DNA of 64,000 nt from Amphritea sp. 1_MG-2023 (GTDB taxonomy: Bacteria; Pseudomonadota; Gammaproteobacteria; Pseudomonadales; Balneatricaceae): assembly GCF_030547545.1 (NCBI RefSeq), contig NZ_JAUOQE010000003.1, forward strand, positions 62,001 through 126,000, given 5' to 3'. Below are positions 1-10,492 of this stretch, one piece after another; position 1 is the first letter of the stretch, and the number at the start of each line of letters is the position of its first letter. The position numbers and the translations under genes were made by a program. The notes below the pieces were generated by a model that was not told where the DNA came from, did not search any database, and worked only from the letters and a program-made list of their open reading frames with translations.

Positions 1-1184
1 TGCTGTCACACGACCCAGGATTATCGGTTGTTGATTCGGTCTTTGAATCACTCTCAGGGCTCACTACCACCGGCGCCACCGTCATAACCGGTATTGATGC
101 GCTACCTGAATCGATCCTTTTTTACCGGCAGCAACTTCAATGGCTCGGCGGTATGGGTATTATCGTCTTGGCCGTTGCCATCCTGCCAATGCTCGGTATC
201 GGTGGCATGCAGTTATACCGCGCCGAAACCCCGGGCCCCGTCAAAGATAGAAAGCTCACCCCCCGTATTACAGAAACAGCTAAAGCCCTCTGGTATATCT
301 ATCTATCGCTCACCGTCGCCTGTGCTGTCGGTTACTGGCTAGCCGGCATGACCGTATTTGATGCCATTAGTCATAGCTTTTCTACCGTCGCCATCGGTGG
401 TTTCTCAACCCACGATGCCAGTATCGGCTACTTCGATAGCCCATTAATTGAAGCGATCTGTACGTTTTTCATGGTCATGTCGGCGGTCAACTTTGGCTTA
501 CATTTTTTTGCTTGGCGTCAGCGTACACTTAGCCATTATTTCAAAGACCCAGAGTTCAAGCTCTACCTAACGATTCTCTTCAGTATTACCTGTCTTTCAG
601 CCGTGGTACTGATGACCACAAGCACCTATCCGCCGGGCGAATCGATTCGTAAAGCCATTTTTGAAGTCGTTTCAATTGCCACGACCACCGGCTTTGCGAC
701 AGCCGACTTTGCAAAATGGCCGGTCATGTTACCTTTTTTACTGTTCATGGCGGCCTTTGCCGGAGGCTGTGCGGCATCAACGGGCGGCGGTATGAAAGTC
801 ATCCGCGTCTTACTGATCTTGAAGCAAGGGCACCGAGAGATAAAACGACTGATACATCCAAACGCAGTGATACCCGTTAAGCTGGGTCGAGATCCTATTC
901 CCGATAGAATCCTGGAGGCTGTTTGGGGATTCTTTTCAGTCTACCTAATCGTCTTTATTGTGATGCTGATTATTCTGCTCGGGACAGGACTCGATCAAGT
1001 AACCGCGTGGTCGGCTGTTGGCGCAACACTCAACAACCTCGGCCCCGGTCTTGGCGCAGTCGAAACGCATTACGGCGATCTTAACGAGCCCGCTAAATGG
1101 GTGCTCACCTTTGCCATGCTGCTAGGACGCTTAGAGGTATTTACATTACTGGTTTTATTCACGCCTTCTTTCTGGAAGCGCTAA
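1..1184 (+). CDS. trkH: Trk potassium uptake protein TrkH, 5'-truncated by window edge
   Basis: Membrane subunit of the Trk K+ uptake system, which works with the cytoplasmic NAD-binding protein TrkA. The reading frame is open from base 3, so the gene begins outside the window; roughly the first 90 residues should be missing by comparison with TrkH of about 480 aa. All four pore loops typical of the family are visible in order: SGLTTTGATV, STVAIGGFST, TTTGFATADF and LNNLGPGLGAV, separated by long hydrophobic segments. The track-style start at 153 is internal and is not the true start. The gene ends at a Rho-independent terminator shared with the convergent acyltransferase gene. Identification is secure; whether it is TrkH or the close paralogue TrkG/TrkI cannot be settled here. 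Confidence 0.93.
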   Translation, partial: LSHDPGLSVVDSVFESLSGLTTTGATVITGIDALPESILFYRQQLQWLGGMGIIVLAVAILPMLGIGGMQLYRAETPGPVKDRKLTPRITETAKALWYIYLSLTVACAVGYWLAGMTVFDAISHSFSTVAIGGFSTHDASIGYFDSPLIEAICTFFMVMSAVNFGLHFFAWRQRTLSHYFKDPEFKLYLTILFSITCLSAVVLMTTSTYPPGESIRKAIFEVVSIATTTGFATADFAKWPVMLPFLLFMAAFAGGCAASTGGGMKVIRVLLILKQGHREIKRLIHPNAVIPVKLGRDPIPDRILEAVWGFFSVYLIVFIVMLIILLGTGLDQVTAWSAVGATLNNLGPGLGAVETHYGDLNEPAKWVLTFAMLLGRLEVFTLLVLFTPSFWKR

Positions 1185-1194
1185 CCCTTCGAAT

Positions 1195-1226
1195 AAAAAA
1201 GGGGCTCAATATAGGCCCCTTTTTTA
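1195..1226. terminator. bidirectional Rho-independent terminator between trkH and the acyltransferase gene
   Basis: A-run, stem AAAAAGGGGC paired with GCCCCTTTTT around an 8-9 nt loop, then a T-run. It works in both directions between two convergent genes. Confidence 0.88.
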
Positions 1227-1245
1227 ACTCTCACACAGCCACTCT

Positions 1246-2130
1246 TCAATACAATCGAGAGCCATCCGAGCGATGTTGAAATCGCTTATATTCCCACTGA
1301 TATTGCTCAGGCACTTGACGCACACATTGTTCTACCGCGGCATTCATGGCCGTGGCCGATACCGTTAGATCCTTGCTATTTATATCCTCGGAGACATTAG
1401 CGAAGAAAATCTCAAAGCCTTCAGCATTAGGTAAACGTTGCGCATAAGCAGCCACCACCACGGCCCCCGTTTGTGCAGCCAATTGTGGCAACAGTTTCAT
1501 CGAATAAGCATCTTGACCAAAGAAGGGGACAAAAACCCCGCTGCCTTTATCGGCTTCTTGATCGGGCAACACGCCTAACACTTCGCCGGCCTTGAGCGCT
1601 TTCATCGCCATACGCACCCCCTTGATGTTGGCCGGAGCAAGTTTCGATCCCATCCGAGCGCGCTGCTTTTTAATCAACCGATCCATCAGCTCAATCTTCG
1701 GCGGACGATACATAGAGGTGAGGGGATAATGAATACTCAAATACAGCCCCAAGACCTCCCAGTTACCTAAGTGAGGTGCGATGAGGATCACCCCTCTACC
1801 CGCCGCTACCGCCTGAGTCATAATCTGCTCATTATGCACCGCGTGAATTTTCTTAATCACACGATCTGGGCTCCACATCCAAGCCATACCCATCTCGCCC
1901 GCGAGCTTGCCGGTTTCCAATAAGCTTTCTTTCACCAGCTGATCTTGCGCGGCACTCTCCAATTCAGAGAAACATAAGTTGATGTTCGCTTGCGTGATTC
2001 GATAGCTTTTTCCTTGTTTCCGATAAGCGCGTAAGCCGACCCATTCGCCCACCTTTTGCGCCAACGAAAAAGGAAGCATAGCAAGCAGATATAACACAGC
2101 GACAGAAAGCCAACCTTTGAGATGTTTCAC
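1246..2130 (-). CDS. lysophospholipid/lipid A acyltransferase (HtrB/LpxL family)
   Basis: Inner-membrane acyltransferase of the LpxL/LpxM (lipid A biosynthesis) family, 294 aa. The N-terminus has one membrane anchor (WLSVAVLYLLAMLPF). The catalytic HX4E motif is seen as APHLGNWEVLG near residue 120, and PDQEADKGSGVFVPFFG matches the family's second conserved block. The start is GTG at 2130: AGAAGGG lies 6 nt upstream and no better in-frame start exists. This GTG lies inside a parS-like palindrome (2123-2138). In Pseudomonas an HtrB-type gene sits near glyQ in the same neighbourhood, which agrees with this position. Whether it acylates Kdo2-lipid A or another lysolipid cannot be told from sequence. 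Confidence 0.85.
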   Translation of the reverse strand: MKHLKGWLSVAVLYLLAMLPFSLAQKVGEWVGLRAYRKQGKSYRITQANINLCFSELESAAQDQLVKESLLETGKLAGEMGMAWMWSPDRVIKKIHAVHNEQIMTQAVAAGRGVILIAPHLGNWEVLGLYLSIHYPLTSMYRPPKIELMDRLIKKQRARMGSKLAPANIKGVRMAMKALKAGEVLGVLPDQEADKGSGVFVPFFGQDAYSMKLLPQLAAQTGAVVVAAYAQRLPNAEGFEIFFANVSEDINSKDLTVSATAMNAAVEQCVRQVPEQYQWEYKRFQHRSDGSRLY

Positions 2131-2138
2131 GTGAAACC
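2123..2138. promoter_or_regulatory. parS centromere-like site 1 (15/16 to consensus)
   Basis: TGTTTCACGTGAAACC matches the conserved chromosomal ParB-binding palindrome TGTTTCACGTGAAACA at 15 of 16 positions. It overlaps the GTG start codon of the divergent-side acyltransferase gene (GTG = 2130-2128 on the minus strand). parA and parB are in the same window at 40.6-42.4 kb. Binding is predicted, not shown. Confidence 0.85.
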
Positions 2139-2284
2139 CTTCTATACAACAACATAATGAATTGAAAAATCATCGCCGCTAAAACAGATGATCATGAATC
2201 AATTATATAATGCCCACTGAACAAATGACTAACACCGACCAGTCTGCGCAGAAAAAACAGCGCTAATGCACTAACAGAGCGCTC

Positions 2285-2309
2285 TTACTGTTAGTAATTC
2301 GTGTATAAT
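2285..2309 (+). promoter_or_regulatory. probable glyQ promoter
   Basis: A perfect -10 hexamer TATAAT lies at 2304-2309, about 30 nt before the glyQ start. A TTACTG at 2285-2290 is too close (13 nt) to be a standard -35, so only the -10 is well supported. Confidence 0.5.
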
Positions 2310-2340
2310 TTCGCTCTATTTTTGTACAAACAGATTCATA

Positions 2341-3315
2341 ATGGTGATCTCAGTGACAGATAAAGCGAGACCGGATGCCAGCACCTTTCAAGGGCTGATC
2401 CTGGCACTGCAAGAGTATTGGTCAGAGCAGGGCTGTGTAGTAGTGCAACCACTGGATATGGAAGTTGGCGCAGGCACCTTCCATCCATCAACTTTTCTGC
2501 GCGCTATCGGTCCCGAAACATGGAACTCCGCATACGTGCAACCGAGCCGTCGCCCCACTGACGGACGCTATGGTGAGAACCCAAACCGCCTACAGCATTA
2601 CTATCAATTCCAGGTAGTGATGAAGCCATCACCTGACAACCTTCAGGAACTCTACCTCGGCTCACTAGAGCGAATGGGCCTAGACTTGAATGTGCATGAT
2701 GTCCGTTTTGTAGAAGACAACTGGGAATCGCCAACACTAGGTGCTTGGGGACTGGGCTGGGAAGTTTGGCTCAACGGCATGGAAGTCACACAGTTTACCT
2801 ATTTCCAGCAAGCGGGCGGTCTTGAATGCTACCCTGTTACCGGTGAGATCACTTACGGCCTAGAACGTATTGCGATGTATCTGCAAGATGTCGATAGCGT
2901 GTACGATCTGGTTTGGTCATACAACCCAGACGGCAGCCCGGTGACCTACGGCGACGTATTCCATCAAAACGAAGTTGAACAATCAACGTATAACTTCGAA
3001 CACGCCGATGTGCCACAACTGTTTAAAAGCTTCGATCATCACGAAGCCGAATGTAACAAGTTACTAGCACTGGACACACCGCTACCGTTACCGGCCTATG
3101 AGCAAGTATTGAAAGCCTCGCATACATTCAACCTGCTCGATGCTCGCCATGCGATCTCTGTCACCGAACGTCAACGCTACATCCTTCGAGTACGCACCTT
3201 GGCGCGCGGCGTTGCACAGGCCTATTTCAATACCCGTAAAGGGCTTGGCTTCCCACTGGCCGAAGAAAGTATTCGTAACGAAGTTTTAGCCGCCTGCGAA
3301 GAGGAGAGTAAGTAA
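2341..3315 (+). CDS. glyQ: glycyl-tRNA synthetase alpha subunit
   Basis: Catalytic alpha subunit of the bacterial alpha2beta2 glycyl-tRNA synthetase, which charges tRNA-Gly in the cytoplasm. The product is 324 aa, slightly longer than the roughly 300 aa of enteric GlyQ. The start of the class II core is clear ([18 protein letters not shown]), followed by [20 protein letters not shown] and [12 protein letters not shown], all family hallmarks. The N-terminus is about 13 residues longer than enteric proteins; an in-frame GTG at 2353 is an alternative, and neither start has a strong Shine-Dalgarno sequence. The final base overlaps the first base of glyS, so the two are translationally coupled. 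Confidence 0.97.
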   Translation: MVISVTDKARPDASTFQGLILALQEYWSEQGCVVVQPLDMEVGAGTFHPSTFLRAIGPETWNSAYVQPSRRPTDGRYGENPNRLQHYYQFQVVMKPSPDNLQELYLGSLERMGLDLNVHDVRFVEDNWESPTLGAWGLGWEVWLNGMEVTQFTYFQQAGGLECYPVTGEITYGLERIAMYLQDVDSVYDLVWSYNPDGSPVTYGDVFHQNEVEQSTYNFEHADVPQLFKSFDHHEAECNKLLALDTPLPLPAYEQVLKASHTFNLLDARHAISVTERQRYILRVRTLARGVAQAYFNTRKGLGFPLAEESIRNEVLAACEEESK

Positions 3316-5405
3316 TGACCGATTCCGTTAACCGTCAGGACTTCCTGTTCGAACTGGGCACCGAAGAGCTCCCCCCTAAAGCGCTGAAGACATTATCTGC
3401 CGCATTGGAAAAAGAGATCATCGGCGGCATTAAAGAACTATTTGGCAAGCAAGCTGATGCGCTATTTAATGGCACAACGGTTCACTCCTATGCCGCACCT
3501 CGTCGCCTTGCTGTACTCATCAACAGCCTCACTGACGAAATCCCTAGCAGCACGTTTCAAATGCAAGGCCCGCCAGCACGCATCGCATTTGATGAGCAGG
3601 GTGCCCCCTCTAAAGCGCTATTGGGCTTTGCTCGTAAGTGCGGCACCGAGGTAGAAAACCTCGAAGAGATCGACGGCAAAATGTGCTTTAGCCGCTCACT
3701 GCCGGCCAAAGCCATTGCCAATGAGCTGCCTGCGATTATCGAACATGCGCTGAGCAAACTTCCCATTCCTAAGCGGATGCGTTGGGGTGCATCACACACG
3801 GAATTCGTTCGACCCGTGAAGTGGTTAGTCATGCTCATGGGCGATCAGGTTATCGAATGCGAGATTCTGGGCTTAAAAGCAGGCCGTAATACTCGCGGGC
3901 ATCGCTTCCATTACAATCAGCAGATTGAACTGAATCAAGCTAGCGAATACCTGGAAAACCTCGAAAGTGTGGGCATGGTCATCGCCGATTTCGATGAACG
4001 CCGTGAAAAGATTCGCGCACAGGTTGAAGCTGAAGGAGAGGCTGTTCAGGGGATAGCACAAATTGATGAAGCACTGCTAGACGAAGTCACGGCTTTGAAC
4101 GAGTGGCCGGTAGCGCTCACCGGACGCTTCGATGAGCGTTTCCTCGATGTGCCTGCTGAAGCATTGATCTCATCGATGAAAGAACATCAGAAGTATTTCC
4201 ACCTGACTGACAACAATGGTCAGTTGATGCCTTTCTTTATCACCATCGCCAATATCGAATCGACCGACCCCGCGCAGGTTATTTCTGGCAACGAGAAGGT
4301 GATTCGACCACGCTTAGCGGATGCGGCGTTCTTCTTCGAGACCGATAAAAAGCGCACGCTTGAATCACGCATCGACGATTTAAAATCGATCGTTTTCCAA
4401 AAAGAGCTTGGCACCCTACATGACAAAGCCGTTCGCGTTGCGGTTTTGGCTAAGCACATTGCCGCTCAACTAGGACAAGATCAAGCGAAGGCCGAACGCG
4501 CCGCCATGCTGGCGAAAACGGATTTGATGACCGATATGGTCTACGAATTTACCGACCTTCAAGGCTTAATGGGCTACCACTATGCGCTGAATGATGGTGA
4601 AGATGAAGGCGTTGCTCTAGCACAAAACGAGCAATACATGCCACGCTTCGCTGGCGATGAACTGCCTCAGAGCGAACCAGGTATCGCGGTTGCATTGGCC
4701 GATCGTCTCGACACGCTGACCGGCCTATTCGGCATCAATCAACCGCCAACAGGTTCGAAAGATCCGTTCGCGCTTCGTCGTGCATCCCTAGGTGTTTTGC
4801 GTATTATTGTTGAGCGCCAACTCAATCTTGATCTAGAAGATCTGATTCAGGTAGCCGCCGATAACTATCGAGATCTACCCGCACAAGAGGGATTAGTGGC
4901 ACGCATCACTGACTTCATGCTAGAACGATTCCGCGCTTGGTATGACGATGAAGGGATTGCGATTGAGGCTTACTTGGCGGTTCACGCACTGCGCCCAACT
5001 CGACCACTGGAGTTCAATCAGCGAGTACAAGCGGTAAGCCATTTCCGTACGCTGAACGAAGCTGGCGCGCTTGCTGCAGCCAATAAGCGTGTATCCAACA
5101 TCTTGAGCAAGCAAACGACTGACGTTGCCGACAACGTCTCTGACGCACTACTGCACGAAGATGCCGAGAAAGCGCTGGCCTCTGCCGTTGCAGAGAAGAG
5201 CATTCAACTTGCGCCACTCTTTACTCAAGGCAACTTCAAAGAAGTGCTGGAGCAACTTGCCGAGCTACGTCCGGTAGTCGACAAGTTCTTTGACGAAGTC
5301 ATGGTAATGGCGGATGATGAAGCAGTTAGAAATAACCGCTTGGCTCTGCTTAAACAATTGCGCAACCTGTTCCTCGGCGTTGCCGATATCTCAGCCCTTA
5401 GCTAA
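3315..5405 (+). CDS. glyS: glycyl-tRNA synthetase beta subunit
   Basis: Beta subunit (696 aa) of tetrameric glycyl-tRNA synthetase, needed for tRNA-Gly recognition. The N-terminal block [15 protein letters not shown], the central [10 protein letters not shown] with [14 protein letters not shown], and [18 protein letters not shown] are conserved GlyS segments; the C-terminal part is the anticodon-binding DALR-like helical domain. AGGAGAG lies at the end of glyQ just upstream of the ATG. The gene ends before a strong terminator at 5443-5472, so glyQS forms a two-gene operon. Confidence 0.97.
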   Translation: MTDSVNRQDFLFELGTEELPPKALKTLSAALEKEIIGGIKELFGKQADALFNGTTVHSYAAPRRLAVLINSLTDEIPSSTFQMQGPPARIAFDEQGAPSKALLGFARKCGTEVENLEEIDGKMCFSRSLPAKAIANELPAIIEHALSKLPIPKRMRWGASHTEFVRPVKWLVMLMGDQVIECEILGLKAGRNTRGHRFHYNQQIELNQASEYLENLESVGMVIADFDERREKIRAQVEAEGEAVQGIAQIDEALLDEVTALNEWPVALTGRFDERFLDVPAEALISSMKEHQKYFHLTDNNGQLMPFFITIANIESTDPAQVISGNEKVIRPRLADAAFFFETDKKRTLESRIDDLKSIVFQKELGTLHDKAVRVAVLAKHIAAQLGQDQAKAERAAMLAKTDLMTDMVYEFTDLQGLMGYHYALNDGEDEGVALAQNEQYMPRFAGDELPQSEPGIAVALADRLDTLTGLFGINQPPTGSKDPFALRRASLGVLRIIVERQLNLDLEDLIQVAADNYRDLPAQEGLVARITDFMLERFRAWYDDEGIAIEAYLAVHALRPTRPLEFNQRVQAVSHFRTLNEAGALAAANKRVSNILSKQTTDVADNVSDALLHEDAEKALASAVAEKSIQLAPLFTQGNFKEVLEQLAELRPVVDKFFDEVMVMADDEAVRNNRLALLKQLRNLFLGVADISALS

Positions 5406-5442
5406 ACACGCTTAGCTAAAGCGCAAGTCACTTAGCACAGTC

Positions 5443-5472
5443 AAAAAAGCCGGTTATTAAACCGGCTTTTTT
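5443..5472 (+). terminator. Rho-independent terminator of glyQS
   Basis: Perfect stem AAAAAAGCCGGTT / AACCGGCTTTTTT with an ATTAA loop, directly after glyS. Confidence 0.93.
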
Positions 5473-5513
5473 ATATCTATTTTTACATCGATAGCAGTGA
5501 GATTAATCAGATC

Positions 5514-6074
5514 GTGAACAAGTTAGTTATCTTAGATCGGGACGGCGTCATCAATTATGATTCCGACAACTACATCAAATCCGCAGAAGAGTGGCAACCA
5601 TTACCCGGCAGTATCGAAGCGATCGCTCGACTCACTCAAGCCGGCTTTGATGTTTGTATCGCCACGAATCAGTCTGGCCTGGCGCGGGGCTATTTCGATA
5701 TTACCGAACTTCACCGAATGCATCAAAAAATGGTTCAACTAATTGAAGAGCAGGGCGGACGCATTACCAAAATAGAATTCTGTCCCCATTCGCCAGATGA
5801 TAATTGCTATTGCCGTAAGCCAAAGCCAGGGCTTTATCAGCATATCTTGAGCTGCTATCCAGATATCAACCCGGCCTATGTTTATACGGTTGGCGACTCG
5901 TTGCGCGATTTAGAGGCCTCGATTGAAGCCGGCTGCCCACCGATTTTAGTTCGCACCGGCAAAGGCGAACGCACCATCGCCAAAGGCGGGATACCGGAGA
6001 GCACCGTTATTGTCGATGACCTTGAAGCCGCCGCTTTACATATCATCTACGCTAACAACATAACCGAAGACTAA
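5514..6074 (+). CDS. gmhB: D-glycero-beta-D-manno-heptose 1,7-bisphosphate 7-phosphatase
   Basis: HAD-superfamily phosphatase of the ADP-heptose pathway for the LPS inner core; removes the C7 phosphate from heptose 1,7-bisphosphate. The product is 186 aa, the usual GmhB length. HAD motif I is LDRDGVIN at the N-terminus, motif II is NQSGLARG, and the C-terminal GDSLRDLEAS supplies motif IV. The zinc loop CPHSPDDNCYCRKPKPG is diagnostic of GmhB. The start is GTG at 5514. Neighbouring glyS and gyrB match the Pseudomonas origin-region layout. Confidence 0.95.
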   Translation: MNKLVILDRDGVINYDSDNYIKSAEEWQPLPGSIEAIARLTQAGFDVCIATNQSGLARGYFDITELHRMHQKMVQLIEEQGGRITKIEFCPHSPDDNCYCRKPKPGLYQHILSCYPDINPAYVYTVGDSLRDLEASIEAGCPPILVRTGKGERTIAKGGIPESTVIVDDLEAAALHIIYANNITED

Positions 6075-6075
6075 A

Positions 6076-6091
6076 CGTTTCACGTGGAACA
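6076..6091. promoter_or_regulatory. parS centromere-like site 2 (14/16 to consensus)
   Basis: CGTTTCACGTGGAACA matches TGTTTCACGTGAAACA at 14 of 16 positions, with the CACGTG core intact. It lies in the 24-bp gap between gmhB and the small CxxxCxxC gene, ending 7 nt before that gene's ATG, so it occupies that gene's ribosome-binding zone. Confidence 0.72.
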
Positions 6092-6098
6092 TTGAGGC

Positions 6099-6383
6099 AT
6101 GGTCAACAAACCTAACACTCAAATAGCGATGCGAGCACTGATAGCAGAGATCCGCACAGAGATCCCTTTCGATACGCCGGTAGAGCGATTATGTAACGGC
6201 CCCTGTACCGGCTGCGCCAAGAAACTGTTGGATTATCTCGATACTCAGCTCGAAGAAATAGAGGCTGACCTCCTTCATGAACACATACCGACACTAGGTG
6301 AAATCAATCGTTTGAGTAAAACCGCACGTAAAATCTACGCAGCGCTGAACAAGAATGGACTCATCTTTGACAACCATGCTTAG
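6099..6383 (+). CDS. small conserved-looking protein with CxxxCxxC motif, function unknown
   Basis: A 94-aa soluble, mostly helical protein. Its only striking feature is CNGPCTGC (CxxxCxxC) near residue 33, suitable for metal or Fe-S binding, followed by KKLLDYLDTQLEE. A TGA lies directly upstream in frame, so translation starts at 6099 or at the internal ATG 6129; GAGG lies only 2 nt from the first ATG, so initiation is atypical. It follows gmhB by 24 bp and may be co-transcribed. I do not recognise a named family. Reading-frame integrity and position support a real gene. Confidence 0.7.
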   Translation: MVNKPNTQIAMRALIAEIRTEIPFDTPVERLCNGPCTGCAKKLLDYLDTQLEEIEADLLHEHIPTLGEINRLSKTARKIYAALNKNGLIFDNHA

Positions 6384-7966
6384 AGAAATACTTAGATGGA
6401 TACTTAAATTAGATACTTCGAGAAATACTGAGAACAATACACCGAGCAACGCAGAATAAAACAGAAGCTAGATCAGAAAAAACTGAGCTAAGCGCGTAGA
6501 AAATATCACCCAACTCGTCAACCACCGTTAATTGAATCGGCCATCTTTCGAACAGCCTCCCGTGAAAAAACAGACAGCCAAAATGCAAATTGTGAGATGA
6601 CTGAACGGTTCACTCTAGCGTATGGGTTTCAGATCTAAGCGTCGCTGAAGCCATTCAACATTAGCACCAGCGCGAACCCCTGACCCTCAATAACCGCTCA
6701 AGCATAAAAACAGTAAGCACATTAGAACAGTGCCGGTTAAGCATATTACAAAAGTAATGGTTATCTTTGCTATCGGAGTTTAAGAGCCGTTATTGAACAC
6801 AGCAGCCAGATCGTTACACCAAGCGAACACCTCTTTCCCCTGAAGCTCAATCACAAAGTTCTAAAGATTATTCGCAACACGAACACTGCAGATACGCTAG
6901 GGCAGAATCGCAACGTCAACACGTTTTTGATGCTCAACTCAGTGACAATGAGATAGAAAAACAACCCCTGAGTAATCGCTACAATATAAGCGCCAGTATT
7001 CAATTACCACCAATCCACGATGAACATCACTAACGGTGGTGACGCTTAATTAGAATACAGCCCTGAATAAACCAACCCATTTAACGGGACCCAATCGCTC
7101 GGTTATGCGTATTAAGAATTGGGAATGTTCGGAATGTGAGGTTCGAGGTTATGACCCCTAGGCAATCTCAACTGATCTATATCGAGAACGCTTTTTTACA
7201 ATCTACTTTAACCTACCTCAAGAGCAGACAACCGATTAATGAAGCAGCGTATAAAGCTCTAAATAAAAGCTCCGAATAAAAGCTTCGAATAAAGCAGTGA
7301 ACCAAACATCTCATGGCGTACTAAATTAACTAGGGATAACATACCGGTCAACGCATCGAAGCGAAAAAATAAACTGTCGTCGTGCCTCTATGGAATGCCC
7401 CAGCAAAAGTTGATTCACTCAACGATGCTCAATGAGGCTAGGTCGGCATCACAAAGATCCACTGAATCCGATAATATCAGTGTCACAGGACAGCCTGATG
7501 CATCACTATCAGCACTCCATCTAAAGCCCGGCAGTGTACTTATAATCTTTCGATAAGCTAATCACTCAATAGACATTCAACGCGATGCCCCTGAAACGCA
7601 CGCTCCGATTTAACCCCTCCATCATCTTCAATGATTAGCCTAAATCAATGTACTCAAGTCAGCACAGCCAATCCATTTATACTCAAGCTCAACCAGATCA
7701 CTTGGGGTTAATGATGCCCCTTTGATACTAGACGACTTGTTTAGTCGAACACACTCTTTCACCGTTTTCCTGCACTGACTACCACGCCTCAGCAGACTAA
7801 TATCAAACATTGACCTGAGCCAACTCATCACCCTATAACGCCCCCTATAGACTCGTTACAAACAACACTCATCGAACAGGCTAGCCAACTAATGTATTCG
7901 ATTGCTGACTGACGAAGCGCCACTATGAGATCAAGAAAAACTATCCACATCTCGTATCATCGATAG

Positions 7967-7982
7967 TGCTTCACGTGAAACA
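7967..7982. promoter_or_regulatory. parS centromere-like site 3 (15/16 to consensus)
   Basis: TGCTTCACGTGAAACA differs from TGTTTCACGTGAAACA at one position. It is embedded in non-coding sequence, unlike the other two sites. Confidence 0.85.
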
Positions 7983-9273
7983 TAGTCAGCCGAGTTAAGA
8001 GCTTTGATCACTAATCGCGACGATATAAGTGGAGATCAAAAATAGTAGATGCATTAAGTATCGGCTCTAAGGGTCCGTATTAAAGGGTTCGCATTAAAGG
8101 GGCGGCTTTAAATAAAGAGTCATCTTAATCCAAGAGAAGAAGCCAATGATAAGGGGGGTACTACGAGCCAGCCTTGAATGCTTCATCGGCTAGAGCCTGG
8201 AGCAACAAAACAGCCCGATTATAGCAGGGCAATAAAAATGCCATAGCAGAGCAAGCCTTAAAGCAAAACGAGCCAGCGCAGGTTAGCTGTTCGCTAATAT
8301 GAAGCTCTGCATTACCGAGAGAATAGGGCGCTGAATTTCGATTACCGGAATGCAGCAGCAACTGAATTTTGTTACGTCTGAATTAGAATGAAAGCGAGCA
8401 AGCACTCTGAGTATTTACTACATATCGGCTCGTCAAATGAACGAATTGAAGTGTGGCCATCGAATGAATGCCGCTAGTGAAAGGCGTCAACACCACCTTA
8501 CCTTCAGCAGAAGGGACCACCATATCAGTCGACTTTTATGACTCCTGACATAGCATAGCCGTCAGACCTGTCTCATCCCACGTAGCCATCGTGGCAGCAA
8601 AACAAACCTAAGAGGCGAAGTCGGTAACTTATAGAACACCTGCCATATTGATATCAGTAACCTCTTTGAAGAGGGCATCGCATCAAAGTCTACTGCTGAA
8701 AAAGCCGCGCAAAATCACTCCGTTCGACCATACCTCTGTATGGTTAACCTAGTCCCTAAATAGAGCAAGGGTAGAGATGTAAATAAAAAAGACAATCGAC
8801 AACCCTCCATTTCAAATCGCCAACAGATGTAATGAGAGAGATCACCCATCGCCACCTGTGACTCGTATCTGTGAACGAAACCGCTGCGCAGTGATACGTT
8901 ATATCACTCGACTGGTAGCCACTTAAAATACGCCCGCCATTCAATTTTCTCGGCGTCAGCAGACTCGATAGAAAAGACCACCGTAAAACGCTTAAAAAAA
9001 CCAGCGAAAAGCCCTGAGAAAAAGCCTAAAAAAACCTAAGCTAAACCATCAAGAAAAATAAAAGAGCGAGCTTTGCAGCAGCCGATTTGAGATTACACGG
9101 TCATCACTTGCCTCCTACAAACAGAAAAGCATTCACGATACGCTTCATGGTGAGTCAACCTAATATCCGAATAGGTGACCATTTCTAGGCTGGGTACGCT
9201 GTGATAACGGTTGAGTTTTTCCCGCTGTTTTTGATTCCACAGGCTAGAACATCGGTCGATCCCAGCGACAAAA

Positions 9274-9540
9274 TCAGCGCAGCACCTGTCGATACCTTTC
9301 CCGAAACGTGACCCGTATCGGTTGTATACCATAACGCTGCTCATCACCAATTGAGAGCAAACGATACAGATTGAGCACGATGAAGAAACCCATACACTTG
9401 GCGTTCTTCGATGCAACCTGCATACAGATATCTAATAAATACCGTATTGGATAGCGTGACGACTGACGGGAAAACAACTCTCAAGACGATCCGTATTCAA
9501 CTGCCGGATTTCTTGATACTGATTAAAGGCATCTTGTGTC
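9274..9540 (-). pseudogene. possible remnant of a GGDEF (diguanylate cyclase) domain
   Basis: Reading the minus strand, one frame gives QEIRQLNTDRLE and, after a frameshift near 9480, another gives PIRYLLDICMQ followed by IVLNLYRLLSIGDEQRYG. The order and spacing resemble the start of a GGDEF domain (LxxTDxLTGLxNR, then IDLDRFKxINDxxGY), with the key acidic residues replaced. The GGDEF signature itself is not found downstream. Read this as a tentative fossil: two frames are needed and no single residue block is decisive. Confidence 0.35.
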
Positions 9541-9762
9541 GCGCCTTTTCACTCAGAATAAAGAGTAAAACGCTCTACATTGAAGCTCATTAAATATCAC
9601 CCAAAGCAAAACCATAGCGCCAATACGTCGCCATAAAGTGTGTGACAAAGTACGAGGTGATCGATAGCTTAAATCTAGATTGCTGCATCACGCTAGCCTA
9701 AGGCTAGCCAAAATAATCGTCATCACAATCACGATCTAAAGCTCTACGGCTAAGCTCTGCGG

Positions 9763-9960
9763 TTAAGCTCTTCCGTTCGGCATTATCAATCGGCGAGTAG
9801 GCACGTAGCCTAGTTTACTGATTAAACCCAGACGAATATCAATCGCGGAGCACTGACATTCAGCCGATATATAGTGACGATGCTCTTCAATGCCTCCCGT
9901 TGCGGCAACGACAAGCTTGTGCTGAGCAGCAGCAAAAACTCGGCATATCTGCACAACGGT
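9763..9960 (-). pseudogene. protein-like minus-strand fragment of unknown origin
   Basis: An open stretch in one frame with protein-like composition (for example RVFAAAQHKLVVAATGG and IDIRLGLISKLGYVP). It has no plausible start signal and ends at a TAA. It lies upstream, in the minus-strand sense, of the GGDEF-like remnant, so both could derive from one decayed gene. No family recognised. Confidence 0.2.
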
Positions 9961-10069
9961 AACGTTATATCGCTGACCTTATCTGATGAATAAATCCATA
10001 CGAGCTGCCCCTAGCCGCATCTACATATTCAGTCACCGAGCCCCTGACTCATGAGAACAATCGGGACAA

Positions 10070-10104
10070 GCCTGTCTGTGCTAAGCCTGCCTGTGCTAAG
10101 CCTG
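10070..10104. repeat. 15-bp tandem duplication, degenerate
   Basis: GCCTGTCTGTGCTAA (10070-10084) is followed directly by GCCTGCCTGTGCTAA and a third partial GCCTG. One of several local duplications in the desert. Confidence 0.7.
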
Positions 10105-10492
10105 TTAGTGTTGAGAAGCCTCTGTTGCTATACAGGGCCGTTCTACGAACGGGTTATTCATTAGCATCAAACAGTTCGCTAACCTCTCCGCCTCTAACTG
10201 ATGGCGAGTTGCATAAATAACCCAAGCATCCTTCTCGGGACGCCAAGCTTAGTTTCGAACCATACCGTTAACAATCGTTTTCGCTATCTTCACTCAGCAC
10301 CGTTTTTGTCTTATCGACTTATCGACAATACTCAACTCGGCGTTGCTAATACAGGCTGACGCAGCAACCTGTCACAGTAGGCTGCATTGCCACAACCGGC
10401 AGATCCGATTGTCACGATGGATCATCAGTGCCTATTAGCAGCACGGCAAGATAAAGCCTGATTCTTTAGCCGCTGTTCTTTATCTCCTATTC

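Noticed and set aside
7100-7160. GAGGTTCGAGGTTATGACCCC as a possible tRNA arm
   Set aside because: No cloverleaf can be formed with neighbouring sequence.
9093-9416. 107-codon minus-strand frame as a gene
   Set aside because: No Shine-Dalgarno, no domain, overlaps another frame of the same remnant; composition not gene-like.
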